DNA from: Pseudomonas khavaziana
GTDB taxonomy: Bacteria; Pseudomonadota; Gammaproteobacteria; Pseudomonadales; Pseudomonadaceae
Assembly (NCBI RefSeq): GCF_019145205.1
Contig: NZ_JAHSTT010000002.1
Location: 558,001 to 622,000, forward strand
Direction of reading: 5' to 3'
DNA length: 64,000 nucleotides
A program made the translations under genes and the position numbers. Under the pieces are notes generated by a model. It saw only the letters and a program-made list of their open reading frames with translations, was not told the DNA's origin and made no database searches. Each line of letters starts with the position of its first letter. Position 1 is the first letter of the stretch. Positions 1-10,052 of the stretch are shown here, one piece after another.

Positions 1-12
1 TGGCGGACGGAC

Positions 13-1095
13 TTATTTCGCCGGAACGTCGAGCAGGTGTTCGTGGATCGCGGCGCGGCGCTCACCCAGGATCAGGCGCACCAAGGGGTTGGCGAACCAG
101 TGCTCCAACTGGTGGGCATCGATCGGGCGCTTCTGGCGTTCCTCCTGGTTTTGTCGGGCCTTATCCCACCAAACCGGACCGCAGGCCTGGTCGAACTCGT
201 TTTCGTGTTCGTAGCAACCGTAAAGAATTTCGCGGATGAACTGCTGCTGGTGCTTGGGCAGCAACAGGGTGATGAGCTTATACATCAAGCGCTGCAAGCG
301 TGGTGGACGCGGCAGATGCGAGGATACCTGGCGCGTGTCGGCCAGGGCTTGGGCACTGGTAGGGGCGCTGGCGTGCTTGGCGATCCACGCCTTGACCTTG
401 GCCCGGAACAACTGCTTACGGCTCCAGTAATGATGGATCAGGTCCGGGCACTCGCGCACGTTGACGGTGCGATAGGCGGCGATGGACAGGCAGAACTCTT
501 CCAGGGTGTACGCGCCCTGAGCATGGGGGAACAGCTCATCCATCAACTCAATGGAGCGATCGAGGATGTGCGCATCCTGCTGGGTCAGGCCCATGACGCC
601 GGAATTGAGGGTCATCATGTCATCGTCGGCCACGCCCATATCCAGCAGGCGCTGGCGCAGAGCCGTGTAGAGGATGCTTTCGTGATTATCGCCGTACTTG
701 GTGTAGAAGGCATTGCACAGCAGGGTGCCGGGCTGGACACGCTCGAACAGTGCCATGGGCGAGTGGTGGAAGAAGGTGTCGGTGTCGATCAGCAGAGCCA
801 CCGGGGACTCTTGCAACACTTGGCGCAGCACCACGTGTTTGGTGCGGAAGTGATAGCCGTGGGGCTCGCTCCAGCGTTTGCGGGTGGCCTCGTCAAGAGG
901 GCGCACGCGCACCGGCAGCAGGCGATAAGGTTCGGGATTGTCGCTGAATACCTGGATGTCTACGTTTGCGTCCGGAGTTTCCTGCAGGAACGCAAGTGCG
1001 CTGGCAATGCTGAATACCGCCTCCTGATGGTAGGTCTCGGCACCGAAGACCAGGTAGACCAGTTGCGGACGGGAAGGCGAGGACACTGTATTCAT
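13..1095 (-). CDS. Glycosyltransferase-like protein, GT-A type
   Basis: A 360-residue soluble protein with no signal peptide. Near residues 101-109 it has LLIDTDTFF, the DxD-type metal and nucleotide-sugar motif of GT-A glycosyltransferases, and the N-terminus resembles the start of a nucleotide-sugar binding fold. This suggests transfer of a sugar from an activated donor, but donor and acceptor cannot be read from the sequence. It lies downstream of metF on the same strand beyond a hairpin terminator, so it is probably a separate unit. The stop codon lies at 13-15, so the gene is complete. The family call is inference from the motif; the exact role is unknown. Confidence 0.6.
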   Translation of the reverse strand: MNTVSSPSRPQLVYLVFGAETYHQEAVFSIASALAFLQETPDANVDIQVFSDNPEPYRLLPVRVRPLDEATRKRWSEPHGYHFRTKHVVLRQVLQESPVALLIDTDTFFHHSPMALFERVQPGTLLCNAFYTKYGDNHESILYTALRQRLLDMGVADDDMMTLNSGVMGLTQQDAHILDRSIELMDELFPHAQGAYTLEEFCLSIAAYRTVNVRECPDLIHHYWSRKQLFRAKVKAWIAKHASAPTSAQALADTRQVSSHLPRPPRLQRLMYKLITLLLPKHQQQFIREILYGCYEHENEFDQACGPVWWDKARQNQEERQKRPIDAHQLEHWFANPLVRLILGERRAAIHEHLLDVPAK

Positions 1096-1130
1096 GGACT
1101 ACGGGGTTCCGTGGGTAACGTAAAACGACA

Positions 1131-1156
1131 AAGGCCCTCGTCTCGACGAGGGCCTT
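1131..1156 (-). terminator. Hairpin terminator after metF
   Basis: A perfect 10-bp inverted repeat (AAGGCCCTCG, loop TCTCGA, CGAGGGCCTT) lies just past the metF stop codon. On the minus strand it is followed by CTTTGTCGTTTT, a moderately T-rich tail. It separates metF from the glycosyltransferase gene. Confidence 0.65.
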
Positions 1157-1174
1157 GGCACAACCGTACAAGCT

Positions 1175-2020
1175 TTAGCGTGGCAGCTTGAGGTTGTTCC
1201 AAATGGCAAGGCTGGGTTCAGCCTGATTCAGGGTATAGAAGTGCAACCCTGGCGCGCCACCCTGCAACAATTGCTCACACATCTCGGTAATGACCTGCTC
1301 GCCGAACGCCTGGATGCTTTTGACATCGTCGCCATAGGCTTCCAGTTGTTTGCGCACCCAGCGTGGGATCTCGGCGCCGCAGGCGTCGGAAAAGCGCGCC
1401 AGCTTGCTGTAGTTGGTGATTGGCATGATGCCCGGCACGATCGGGATGTCTACACCCATCGCCCGTACACGCTCAACGAAGTAGAAGTAGCTGTCGGCGT
1501 TAAAGAAATACTGAGTGATTGCGCTATTGGCGCCGGCATTGGCCTTGCGCACGAAATTTTGCAAATCGTCTTCGAAATTGCGCGCCTGGGGGTGCATTTC
1601 CGGATAAGCGGCCACTTCGATATGGAAGTGATCGCCGCTTTCTTCACGGATAAAACTCACCAGCTCGTTGGCGTAGCGCAGCTCGCCGCTGGCCATGCCC
1701 ATGCCGGAGGGCAGATCGCCACGCAGGGCAACAATACGCTGGATGCCGGCTTGCTGGTAATGGGTCAGCAGGCCGCGCAGATCGTGCTTGCTGTCGCCCA
1801 CGCACGACAAGTGCGGAGCGGCGGGAACTTTGACTTGGCTTTCCAGCTGCAGCACGGTGTTGATCGTGCGGTCGCGGGTCGAACCACCGGCACCGTAGGT
1901 GCAAGAGAAGAAGTCGGGGTGGTAGCTGGCCAACTGCTTGGCAGTCGCCATCAGTTTTTCATGCCCAGCATCGGTCTTGGTCGGGAAGAACTCGAAGCTG
2001 TAGCGACGGTCTTGGGACAT
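1175..2020 (-). CDS. metF: 5,10-methylenetetrahydrofolate reductase
   Basis: MetF reduces 5,10-methylene-THF to 5-methyl-THF with an FAD cofactor, supplying the methyl group for methionine synthesis in the cytoplasm. The 281-residue product starts MSQDRRYSFEFFPTK, the standard MetF N-terminus, and carries YGAGGSTRDRT and ALRGDLP, typical of the TIM-barrel family. I chose the ATG at 2020 because AAAGG lies 8 bases before it; the ATG at 2026 would have the ribosome site too close. It lies downstream of ahcY on the same strand, separated by a REP pair, as in other pseudomonads, so both methyl-cycle enzymes may be transcribed together. Confidence 0.96.
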   Translation of the reverse strand: MSQDRRYSFEFFPTKTDAGHEKLMATAKQLASYHPDFFSCTYGAGGSTRDRTINTVLQLESQVKVPAAPHLSCVGDSKHDLRGLLTHYQQAGIQRIVALRGDLPSGMGMASGELRYANELVSFIREESGDHFHIEVAAYPEMHPQARNFEDDLQNFVRKANAGANSAITQYFFNADSYFYFVERVRAMGVDIPIVPGIMPITNYSKLARFSDACGAEIPRWVRKQLEAYGDDVKSIQAFGEQVITEMCEQLLQGGAPGLHFYTLNQAEPSLAIWNNLKLPR

Positions 2021-2067
2021 GGTCATACCCTTTGAAACCCAGAATTGCGGAGTGTGTACACCGTCGA

Positions 2068-2157
2068 TGTGGGAGGGGGCTTGCTCCCGATGGCGGAGTG
2101 TCAGTTAATAAATATATTGACTGGCCCACCGCCATCGGGAGCAAGCCCCCTCCCACA
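2068..2157. repeat. REP pair (REPIN) between ahcY and metF
   Basis: Two inverted copies of the core TGTGGGAGGGGGCTTGCTCC face each other across about 45 bases, giving a long stem. This is the commonest repeat family of the window; further copies are listed separately. It could stop transcription or stabilise the ahcY message in this intergenic space. Confidence 0.9.
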
Positions 2158-2199
2158 TTAAAGCCCGCTCCCCCAAAGGGAGAGTGGGCAACAGGTGTA

Positions 2200-3867
<1,668 letters not shown>

Positions 3868-3935
3868 TCATAGAGCTTGGGACCGCGCTCTGCCATGATG
3901 TTGCCCATCATTTGGCAAGACGCTTTGGAGTGACC

Positions 3936-4340
3936 ATGAACTTCCACACCCGCAAATGGGTAAAACCCGAAGACCTCAACCCCAACGGCACCCTGTTCGG
4001 CGGCAGTCTGTTGCGCTGGATCGACGAAGAAGCGGCCATCTACGCGATTGTCCAGCTCGGCAACCAGCGCGTGGTGACCAAGTACATCTCCGAAATCAAC
4101 TTTGTCAGCGCCTCGCGTCAGGGCGACATCATCGAACTGGGCATCACCGCTACCGAGTTTGGCCGCACCTCGATCACCCTGACCTGCGAAGTGCGTAACA
4201 AGATCACCCGCAAAAGCATCCTGACCGTGGAAAAAATGGTCTTCGTCAATCTCGGCGAAGACGGTTTGCCAGCGCCTCACGGCCGTACCGAAATCAAGTA
4301 CGTGAAGGACCAGTTCAAGGATGACGGTCTCTCTGAGTAA
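3936..4340 (+). CDS. Acyl-CoA thioesterase, YciA-like hotdog family
   Basis: A 134-residue single hotdog domain starting MNFHTRKWVKPEDLNPNGTL. The run FGGSLLRWIDEEAA is the family signature: asparagine, glycine and the acidic residue on the central helix. It would hydrolyse acyl-CoA to free acid and CoA in the cytoplasm; the chain-length preference is not visible. TTTGGAG precedes the ATG at 3936, so I rejected the longer reading frame from 3834. It stands alone, divergent from ahcY. Confidence 0.88.
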   Translation: MNFHTRKWVKPEDLNPNGTLFGGSLLRWIDEEAAIYAIVQLGNQRVVTKYISEINFVSASRQGDIIELGITATEFGRTSITLTCEVRNKITRKSILTVEKMVFVNLGEDGLPAPHGRTEIKYVKDQFKDDGLSE

Positions 4341-4440
4341 CAACTGCACGGCATGATTTGCGTTACCGGATTCTTCCGCATGGATCTTTCCGAGACTCTC
4401 TCATCACTCAGGCCTACACCCTGTAGAGAGAGCCTCGTGT

Positions 4441-6360
4441 ATGAATGTCTCCAATTCCGTTGTACAGAATCAGCCACTATTACCTCAAAACCTCGATCAA
4501 GAGGTGAAGACGCCGTTGGTCAAAGGCGCGGGCGCAAGCAAGGTCAGCGTTTTTCGCCACGGCGACGGGCGTGTGGAGGTCGCACTGTCTCCGCCGCCCC
4601 CGGCACACCTGGTGCTCAGTGGTGGTGGTGCCAAGGGCATCGCCTTCCCGGGGATGGTGCAGGCCCTTGAAGAGGCCGACAAACTGAAAGACATCAAGGT
4701 GGTTTCCGGCTCATCTGCCGGTGCGATCTCTGCAGCGATGCTCGCCAGTGGCATGGACGCCAAGGCATTCACCGAGTTGTCGAACAACCTCGATCTGCCC
4801 AGCTTGCTCAACAGCAAAAACCCGGTCCTGGCCTGGCTGCAGGGTGTCAGTTCCCAGCTTGGCAAGCTCGCCGGCAAGCTGCCTGGCCCGGCGGGTAATA
4901 TTTCTCAACTGTTGCTGACCATGTTGCCGCGCCTGCAAAGCGAGGCACAGCCACTGGAGGAATTGATCCGCGACCAGTCGCGTCAATCGATACTCGCCCA
5001 TATCGCGGACATACCCGAGGCCAAACGACCGACTGAAGTCACGGAAATCGCCAACCGGCTCAGCGCGGGAGCAGGGCCTACCTTTCGCGATCTGGAGGTG
5101 TTGAGTCGCCATATCCCGGCGATCAAGCAGCTCAACATCACGGGCACTGGCATGTTCGATGGCCGCCCGCAATTGGTGGTGTTCAATGCCAGCTTGACGC
5201 CGGATATGGATATTGCTCGTGCGGCCCATATTTCCAGTGCGCTGCCGGGCCTGTTCAGTAGTCCATCCGAGCAAGGCCATGGGTTCCAGGCCGAAGCTGA
5301 AATCACGGCTTTTCAGGATGGTGGACTGTTGCTCAATACGCCGGCTTCCGGGGTTATCGAACGTTCTTTCCCGGAGAGTCCCCTGAGCAAGGACGAAACG
5401 CTGATCGTAAAATTCGAGTCTGAAAAAACCGCTGACTCGTCCAACAGCGGCAGCTTTTTCAGTTTTCTGGGCGACACCTTCACGGGGGCATCGCATACTG
5501 CTGCAGAAGCCTACCAGGACGACAGGCTCAAAGCGTTCGAGGATCAATCGATAACCTTGCCGCTGAATTCGGAAAAAGGTGATTTTCGCGGCCTGCTTAA
5601 TGGCACTGTCAACTTCACCATGACCCCTGAGCAGAAGCAGCACCTGCAGGCCAAGGCTCACCAGGCAGTGTCAGGGCACCTGGAAAAGCGCGAGCTGGTG
5701 CGTGAGCGTCATGAGTTCGCCTCTCTGGACGATGCTGTGATGGCGATGGATGATCAAATGCTCGCCGGCGTGCAGGATGAGCTGCAGAAGGATCCGGCTG
5801 GCGCAGACGCGTTGCGGTTTCGCCAGCAGGCACAACAGGCGCTGCAAGCGTTGGACGCCGCGATCAGCGAAGCCAATCAGTCCAGCACATCGCTGGTGAT
5901 TACACCGATGCTCGCCTCGGCGCTACGCAATCTGGATGCCCTGGCTGGCAGGCCCGAGCATATCGAGTGGCTGGGCAAACGCTTGAATGCGCCGGGCCAT
6001 CGTAATTTCCAGCAGTTGTTGCAGGTGGGTGCCAAACTGGCGTCGAGCAATCCTTCGAGCCTGTCGAAGGTGTTGAGCAGCGCCGTTACTGAAATGCAAA
6101 GACGGGATGTCGGGGTGAAGGGCGAGAATTTTACCAGGGAGGTCATTTACCCGTCGTTGTACCTTCCCGGCCAGCCGCCCGCCAACGTTGAGTTGTTGCA
6201 GCGCGCGGCGCGAGATCTGCGCGACGCAACCACACCGGCTGACTTCAACAGCGTGCTCAACGGCATCATCAAATACTATCAACCCCACGATAAGCCCTGG
6301 AACATTCTGGTCAGTTCCCCTGCGGTAGACCAGGCAAAGGCCTGGCTTATTCCGGTTTAG
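4441..6360 (+). CDS. exoU: ExoU-like patatin phospholipase, candidate type III effector
   Basis: The 639-residue product aligns along its whole length with P. aeruginosa ExoU (687 residues), which is injected into host cells and destroys membranes as a ubiquitin-activated phospholipase A2. Visible landmarks: the oxyanion glycine motif SGGGAKG at 60-66, nucleophile Ser92 in GSSAG, catalytic Asp293 in DGG, and the shared runs LNITGTGMFDGRPQLVVFNA and NFTMTPEQK. Ser to Asp spacing is 201 residues against 202 in ExoU. The C-terminal membrane and ubiquitin region is also recognisable (REVIYPSLYLPGQP). No signal peptide is present, as expected for a type III substrate. No SpcU-type chaperone gene or secretion gene lies nearby. 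Export through a type III system elsewhere in the genome is inference. Confidence 0.92.
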   Translation: MNVSNSVVQNQPLLPQNLDQEVKTPLVKGAGASKVSVFRHGDGRVEVALSPPPPAHLVLSGGGAKGIAFPGMVQALEEADKLKDIKVVSGSSAGAISAAMLASGMDAKAFTELSNNLDLPSLLNSKNPVLAWLQGVSSQLGKLAGKLPGPAGNISQLLLTMLPRLQSEAQPLEELIRDQSRQSILAHIADIPEAKRPTEVTEIANRLSAGAGPTFRDLEVLSRHIPAIKQLNITGTGMFDGRPQLVVFNASLTPDMDIARAAHISSALPGLFSSPSEQGHGFQAEAEITAFQDGGLLLNTPASGVIERSFPESPLSKDETLIVKFESEKTADSSNSGSFFSFLGDTFTGASHTAAEAYQDDRLKAFEDQSITLPLNSEKGDFRGLLNGTVNFTMTPEQKQHLQAKAHQAVSGHLEKRELVRERHEFASLDDAVMAMDDQMLAGVQDELQKDPAGADALRFRQQAQQALQALDAAISEANQSSTSLVITPMLASALRNLDALAGRPEHIEWLGKRLNAPGHRNFQQLLQVGAKLASSNPSSLSKVLSSAVTEMQRRDVGVKGENFTREVIYPSLYLPGQPPANVELLQRAARDLRDATTPADFNSVLNGIIKYYQPHDKPWNILVSSPAVDQAKAWLIPV

Positions 6361-6431
6361 CTGCCGAGCCATTGAACAGCCATCGTTGCGGCAGGTCGTA
6401 GTTTCAGGCACCTCTCGGACTCTGGAACATC

Positions 6432-7319
6432 ATGGCCACTCAAGCAGACGGCAAGACCCCCAACCTGTCGCAGGAAGAGCAACAGGACGTCGACAAGAAC
6501 CAGCCGCCGCGAGCGGCGGTTCTGCACGAAATCATCCGCACCCAGGGCGACCAGGAACTGGAACGCAGTGTCGCCGCCTTGTGGTGGTCGGCACTGGCGG
6601 CCGGGCTCACCATGGGGCTGTCATTGATGGCCATGGGGTTGCTCAATTCGCGGCTGCCGGACAGTGAGGGCTTCAAGGTGATAGCCAGCTTCGGCTATTG
6701 CGCGGGGTTTCTCGCAGTGATACTGGCGCGTCAGCAACTGTTTACCGAAAACACCCTGACTGCGGTGCTGCCGGTGATGAGCAAGCCTACCCTGGGCAAT
6801 GCCGGTCGTCTGTTGCGCCTATGGTCAGTGGTGCTGGTGGGCAACCTGTGCGGCACCTTGTTGGTGGCCTACGTAATGTTGCACCTGCCGATCTTTGACA
6901 CCAAGACTGACCTGGCCTTCCTCGATATCGGGCGCAAGATCATGGAAAACGATCCTGGACAGATGTTTGCCAAGGGCATTGTGTCCGGCTGGATGATCGC
7001 CACCATGGTCTGGATGATCCCTTCGATGGAAAGCGCGAAGATGTGGATTATCATCCTGATCACTTACCTGATGGCGCTGGGGGATTTCACCCATATCGTC
7101 GTCGGCTCGGCGGAGGTGTCCTACCTGGTATTTGCCGGCGAACTGCCGTGGAAGGACTTCTGGCTGATCTTTGCCGGGCCGACGCTGGCGGGCAACATCA
7201 TCGGTGGCAGCTTCATCTTCGCACTGATCAGTCACGCGCAGATCCGCAGTGAAAGCAGCCTGCCGGGCAAAGCGGCTGCGGATCCAAGGCATCCGCAGCA
7301 GATCAACAAGGATCAGTGA
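6432..7319 (+). CDS. yfdC: Formate/nitrite transporter family protein, YfdC-like
   Basis: A 295-residue inner-membrane protein with about six hydrophobic segments between residues 45 and 275, preceded by a polar N-terminal arm. Features of the FNT channel family include GYCAGFLAVILARQQLFTEN and GNLCGTLLVAY; GDFTHIVVGSAEVSYLVFAG fits the YfdC branch. The family conducts small monovalent anions; the YfdC branch has no settled substrate. It starts 71 bases after the ExoU-like gene, without a terminator between them, and its last seven bases overlap the 3' end of the convergent antiporter gene. Confidence 0.87.
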   Translation: MATQADGKTPNLSQEEQQDVDKNQPPRAAVLHEIIRTQGDQELERSVAALWWSALAAGLTMGLSLMAMGLLNSRLPDSEGFKVIASFGYCAGFLAVILARQQLFTENTLTAVLPVMSKPTLGNAGRLLRLWSVVLVGNLCGTLLVAYVMLHLPIFDTKTDLAFLDIGRKIMENDPGQMFAKGIVSGWMIATMVWMIPSMESAKMWIIILITYLMALGDFTHIVVGSAEVSYLVFAGELPWKDFWLIFAGPTLAGNIIGGSFIFALISHAQIRSESSLPGKAAADPRHPQQINKDQ

Positions 7320-8572
7320 GGTTCAGGCGCGGCCTGGGGCTCGTCCCGGGTCACGTGCTTGACCAGCTTGCCGATGCTCAAGCCCTGCAACAGGATCGAT
7401 GACAGCACCACGATGTAGGTGATACTCAGCAGCAAGTCACGTTCCGGGCCGAGCGGCAAGGCCAGGGCCAGTGCCACCGAGACGCCGCCACGCAAGCCTC
7501 CCCAAGTCAGGATGCGGATGGTGCCGCGTGGCACTGTGCGCCAGCGTCGCAACAGCAGGATGGCAGGGGCCACCGTCAACAGGCGTGACAGCAGGATCGC
7601 CAGCGCCAACAGGCTGGCTGCGAACACGTGCAACCAGTTGAATGGCAATAGCAGCAACTCCATGCCAATCAGCGCAAACAACAGGGCGTTGAGCATGTCG
7701 TCAAGCAGTTCCCAGAAGCCATCGAGGTAACGACGGGTCATGTCGTTCATCGCCAGCTTGCGCCCCAGGTTACCGATGATCAGTCCTGCGACCACCATCG
7801 CTATCGGCGCCGAGACGTGCAGTTCCGAAGCCATGGCCGAGCCGCCGATCACCAGGGCGAGGGTCAGCATGACTTCGATCTGGTGCTGTTCGATGCTCTT
7901 GATCATCAGGTACACGAGGTAGCCGATCAGCCCGCCAAAGACCACGCCACCAATGGCTTCGTGGGCAAATAGCATAGCGGTGGCGCTCACGGTGGGCGTC
8001 TCGCCCAACTGCGCGATGCCCAGCAGCACGGTAAACACCACCACGGCGGTGCCGTCGTTGAACAGCGACTCGCCGACGATGGTGGTTTTCAACGGTTTCG
8101 ATGCATTGGCGGTACGCAGTACGCCAAGCACCGCAATCGGGTCGGTGGGGGAAATCAGTGCGCCGAAGAGCAGGCAGTAAAGGAAGCTTACGTGCCAGCC
8201 AAACAGGGCGAAGATGTAGTACGCCAGGCTGCCGATCACGACGGTGGCGATCAGCACACCAAAGGTTGCCAGCAGGCCGATGGGCCAGCGATAGCTGCGC
8301 AGGTCGTTCAAGTTGACGTGCAAGGCGCCGGCGAACAGCAGGAACGAGAGCATCCAGTTCATCAGTAGATCGCCGAAATCGATCTGGCCGATCAGTTGCT
8401 GGACGCGTTCCTCCAGGCCAGGGAAGCCGAGCACGCTCAGGCCTTGCAGGATCAGCGAGAAGATCAGCGCGGTGACCATCACGCCGATGGTTGGCGGCAG
8501 GCCGATGAAACGGAAGTTCACATAGGTGAGCAGGGTGGTAAGGCAAATGAAGGCGGCGACAAGTTCAAGCAT
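7313..8572 (-). CDS. Na+/H+ antiporter, CPA1 family
   Basis: A 419-residue inner-membrane protein with about twelve hydrophobic segments. GALISPTDPIAVLG and VGESLFNDGTAVVVF are the CPA1 ion-site motifs, with the paired Asn-Asp of the transport site in the second. TWGGLRGGVSVALALALP near the C-terminus is the other family signature. It would exchange cytoplasmic Na+ or K+ for protons and so serve pH and salt balance. It is a single gene, convergent with the FNT gene (7-base overlap) and divergent from the permease at 8676. Confidence 0.9.
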   Translation of the reverse strand: MLELVAAFICLTTLLTYVNFRFIGLPPTIGVMVTALIFSLILQGLSVLGFPGLEERVQQLIGQIDFGDLLMNWMLSFLLFAGALHVNLNDLRSYRWPIGLLATFGVLIATVVIGSLAYYIFALFGWHVSFLYCLLFGALISPTDPIAVLGVLRTANASKPLKTTIVGESLFNDGTAVVVFTVLLGIAQLGETPTVSATAMLFAHEAIGGVVFGGLIGYLVYLMIKSIEQHQIEVMLTLALVIGGSAMASELHVSAPIAMVVAGLIIGNLGRKLAMNDMTRRYLDGFWELLDDMLNALLFALIGMELLLLPFNWLHVFAASLLALAILLSRLLTVAPAILLLRRWRTVPRGTIRILTWGGLRGGVSVALALALPLGPERDLLLSITYIVVLSSILLQGLSIGKLVKHVTRDEPQAAPEPH

Positions 8573-8675
8573 CCGGGATCCTTGGAGCGGGGAAATGTAG
8601 GCACACGAGGTGCGCCGAAGCAGGGTTTAGTATAAACAGGTGCAGTTACATGAAGAATCAATTGCGGAGGTCCTG

Positions 8676-9509
8676 GTGGTAGCAACAGCTCTGGTGCTGG
8701 TAGCGGCGCTATTGCATGCGACGTGGAACACCTTGATCAAGTTCAGTGGCGAACGCTTGTTGGTCATCGCCTGCATGGACAGCGTGGCGCTGCTGTTCGT
8801 GGTGGTTGCGGTAGGGTTTGTGGCCTTGCCGCCGCTGGACATCTGGCCGTGGATCATCGCCTCGGCACTGTTTGAATTGCTCTACCGCTATTTGTTGATC
8901 CAGGCCTATCGGGTCGGTGACCTGGGCCTGGTGTATCCGCTGATGCGCGGGTTATCGCCTTTGGTCGTGCTGATGCTGACCCTGGCGTTTGCCGGCGAGG
9001 TGCTGAGTACCCAGCAGATCCTGGGCATTTTGCTGATCCCGTTCGGCATGTTGTGCCTGTTGTGGCAGGGTGGGGGCGGTGATCGGTTGCCGTGGTCAAT
9101 GCTGCCGGTGGTGTTGCTGATTGGTATGTGCATCGGTTGCTACACCTTTCTGGATGGACAGGCATTGCGGCGTTGGTCGCACCCATTCGATTACCTGGTC
9201 TGGCTGACGCTGCTCAGCGCCTGGCCGTTTCCGTTACTGGCGTTGGTGCGTAGGCGCGCAGCGTTCAGCCTGTTCTGGCGCACCCAGTGGCGGTTGGGGC
9301 TGAGCGTGGGGTTATGTGTATTGTTGAGCTACGCTTTGGTACTTTGGGCCATGCAGTTGGGTTCGATTGCCGAGGCCGCCGCGCTGCGGGAAGTCAGCGT
9401 GATTCTGGTGGTGCTGTTCGGCATGCGTTATTTGAAAGAACCTTTCGGCCGGCCACGGCTCATAGCCTGTGGGTTGGTATTGATCGGCATGTTCGTGATG
9501 AAATTCTAA
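8676..9509 (+). CDS. EamA/DMT superfamily permease
   Basis: A 277-residue protein with ten closely spaced hydrophobic segments in two similar halves, the pattern of drug/metabolite transporters. HATWNTLIKFSGERL in the first half and the pair EAAALREVSVILVVLFG and YLKEPFGRPRLIACGLVLIG in the last segments are typical EamA features. The frame opens upstream at a GTG at 8640, but GGAGG at 8666-8670 supports the GTG at 8676. The substrate cannot be inferred. It is followed by a MAPEG gene 31 bases on, probably in the same transcript. Confidence 0.85.
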   Translation: MVATALVLVAALLHATWNTLIKFSGERLLVIACMDSVALLFVVVAVGFVALPPLDIWPWIIASALFELLYRYLLIQAYRVGDLGLVYPLMRGLSPLVVLMLTLAFAGEVLSTQQILGILLIPFGMLCLLWQGGGGDRLPWSMLPVVLLIGMCIGCYTFLDGQALRRWSHPFDYLVWLTLLSAWPFPLLALVRRRAAFSLFWRTQWRLGLSVGLCVLLSYALVLWAMQLGSIAEAAALREVSVILVVLFGMRYLKEPFGRPRLIACGLVLIGMFVMKF

Positions 9510-9540
9510 CCGTCAGATAAATCCAAAAAAGGAATGAGTG

Positions 9541-9927
9541 ATGACAGTGGCTTTCTGGTGTGTGTTGATCGCAATTTTTCTGCCATACCTGTGCACGGGT
9601 GTGGCCAAGTTCAGCGGCGGCAAGTTCGGGCCCCGGCAAAACCACGACCCGCGGGCCTTCCTTGATACCCTCGAAGGCTTCGCCAAACGCGCCCACAGTG
9701 CCCAGCTCAACAGCTTTGAAGTAACCCCGGCGTTTGCTGCGGCAGTGATCATCGCGCACCTGGCCGGTACAGCAGAACTGGTGACGATCAATGTGCTGGC
9801 GGTGCTGTTTATCACCAGCCGTCTGCTGTACATCATTTGCTACCTGGCGGACTGGGCGATCTTACGTTCGCTGGTGTGGTTTGTTGGGATGGTGTTGATT
9901 GCGAGTTTCTTCTTCGTCTCGATCTAA
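9541..9927 (+). CDS. MAPEG family membrane protein
   Basis: A 128-residue protein with four hydrophobic segments and the family features AFLDTLEGFAKRAHSAQLNSFE and FITSRLLYIICYLADWAILRSLVW. Bacterial MAPEG proteins are related to membrane glutathione transferases, but most have no proven activity. AAGGA lies before the ATG at 9541; a GTG one codon earlier is less likely. It closely follows the DMT permease. Confidence 0.88.
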   Translation: MTVAFWCVLIAIFLPYLCTGVAKFSGGKFGPRQNHDPRAFLDTLEGFAKRAHSAQLNSFEVTPAFAAAVIIAHLAGTAELVTINVLAVLFITSRLLYIICYLADWAILRSLVWFVGMVLIASFFFVSI

Positions 9928-9945
9928 CGCTTGACGCAGAAACCT

Positions 9946-10032
9946 TGTGGGAGGGGCCTTGCTCCGGATGGCGGCGTATCAGTCGACATATTCATCGACT
10001 GTCGCATCGAATCGGGGGCAAGCTCCCTCCCA
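9946..10032. repeat. Degenerate REP pair
   Basis: TGTGGGAGGGGCCTTGCTCC and an inverted partner ending GCTCCCTCCCA face each other between two convergent genes. The arms carry several mismatches to the common core. Confidence 0.75.
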
Positions 10033-10052
10033 AATTTGATCTTCAGCGTTTG

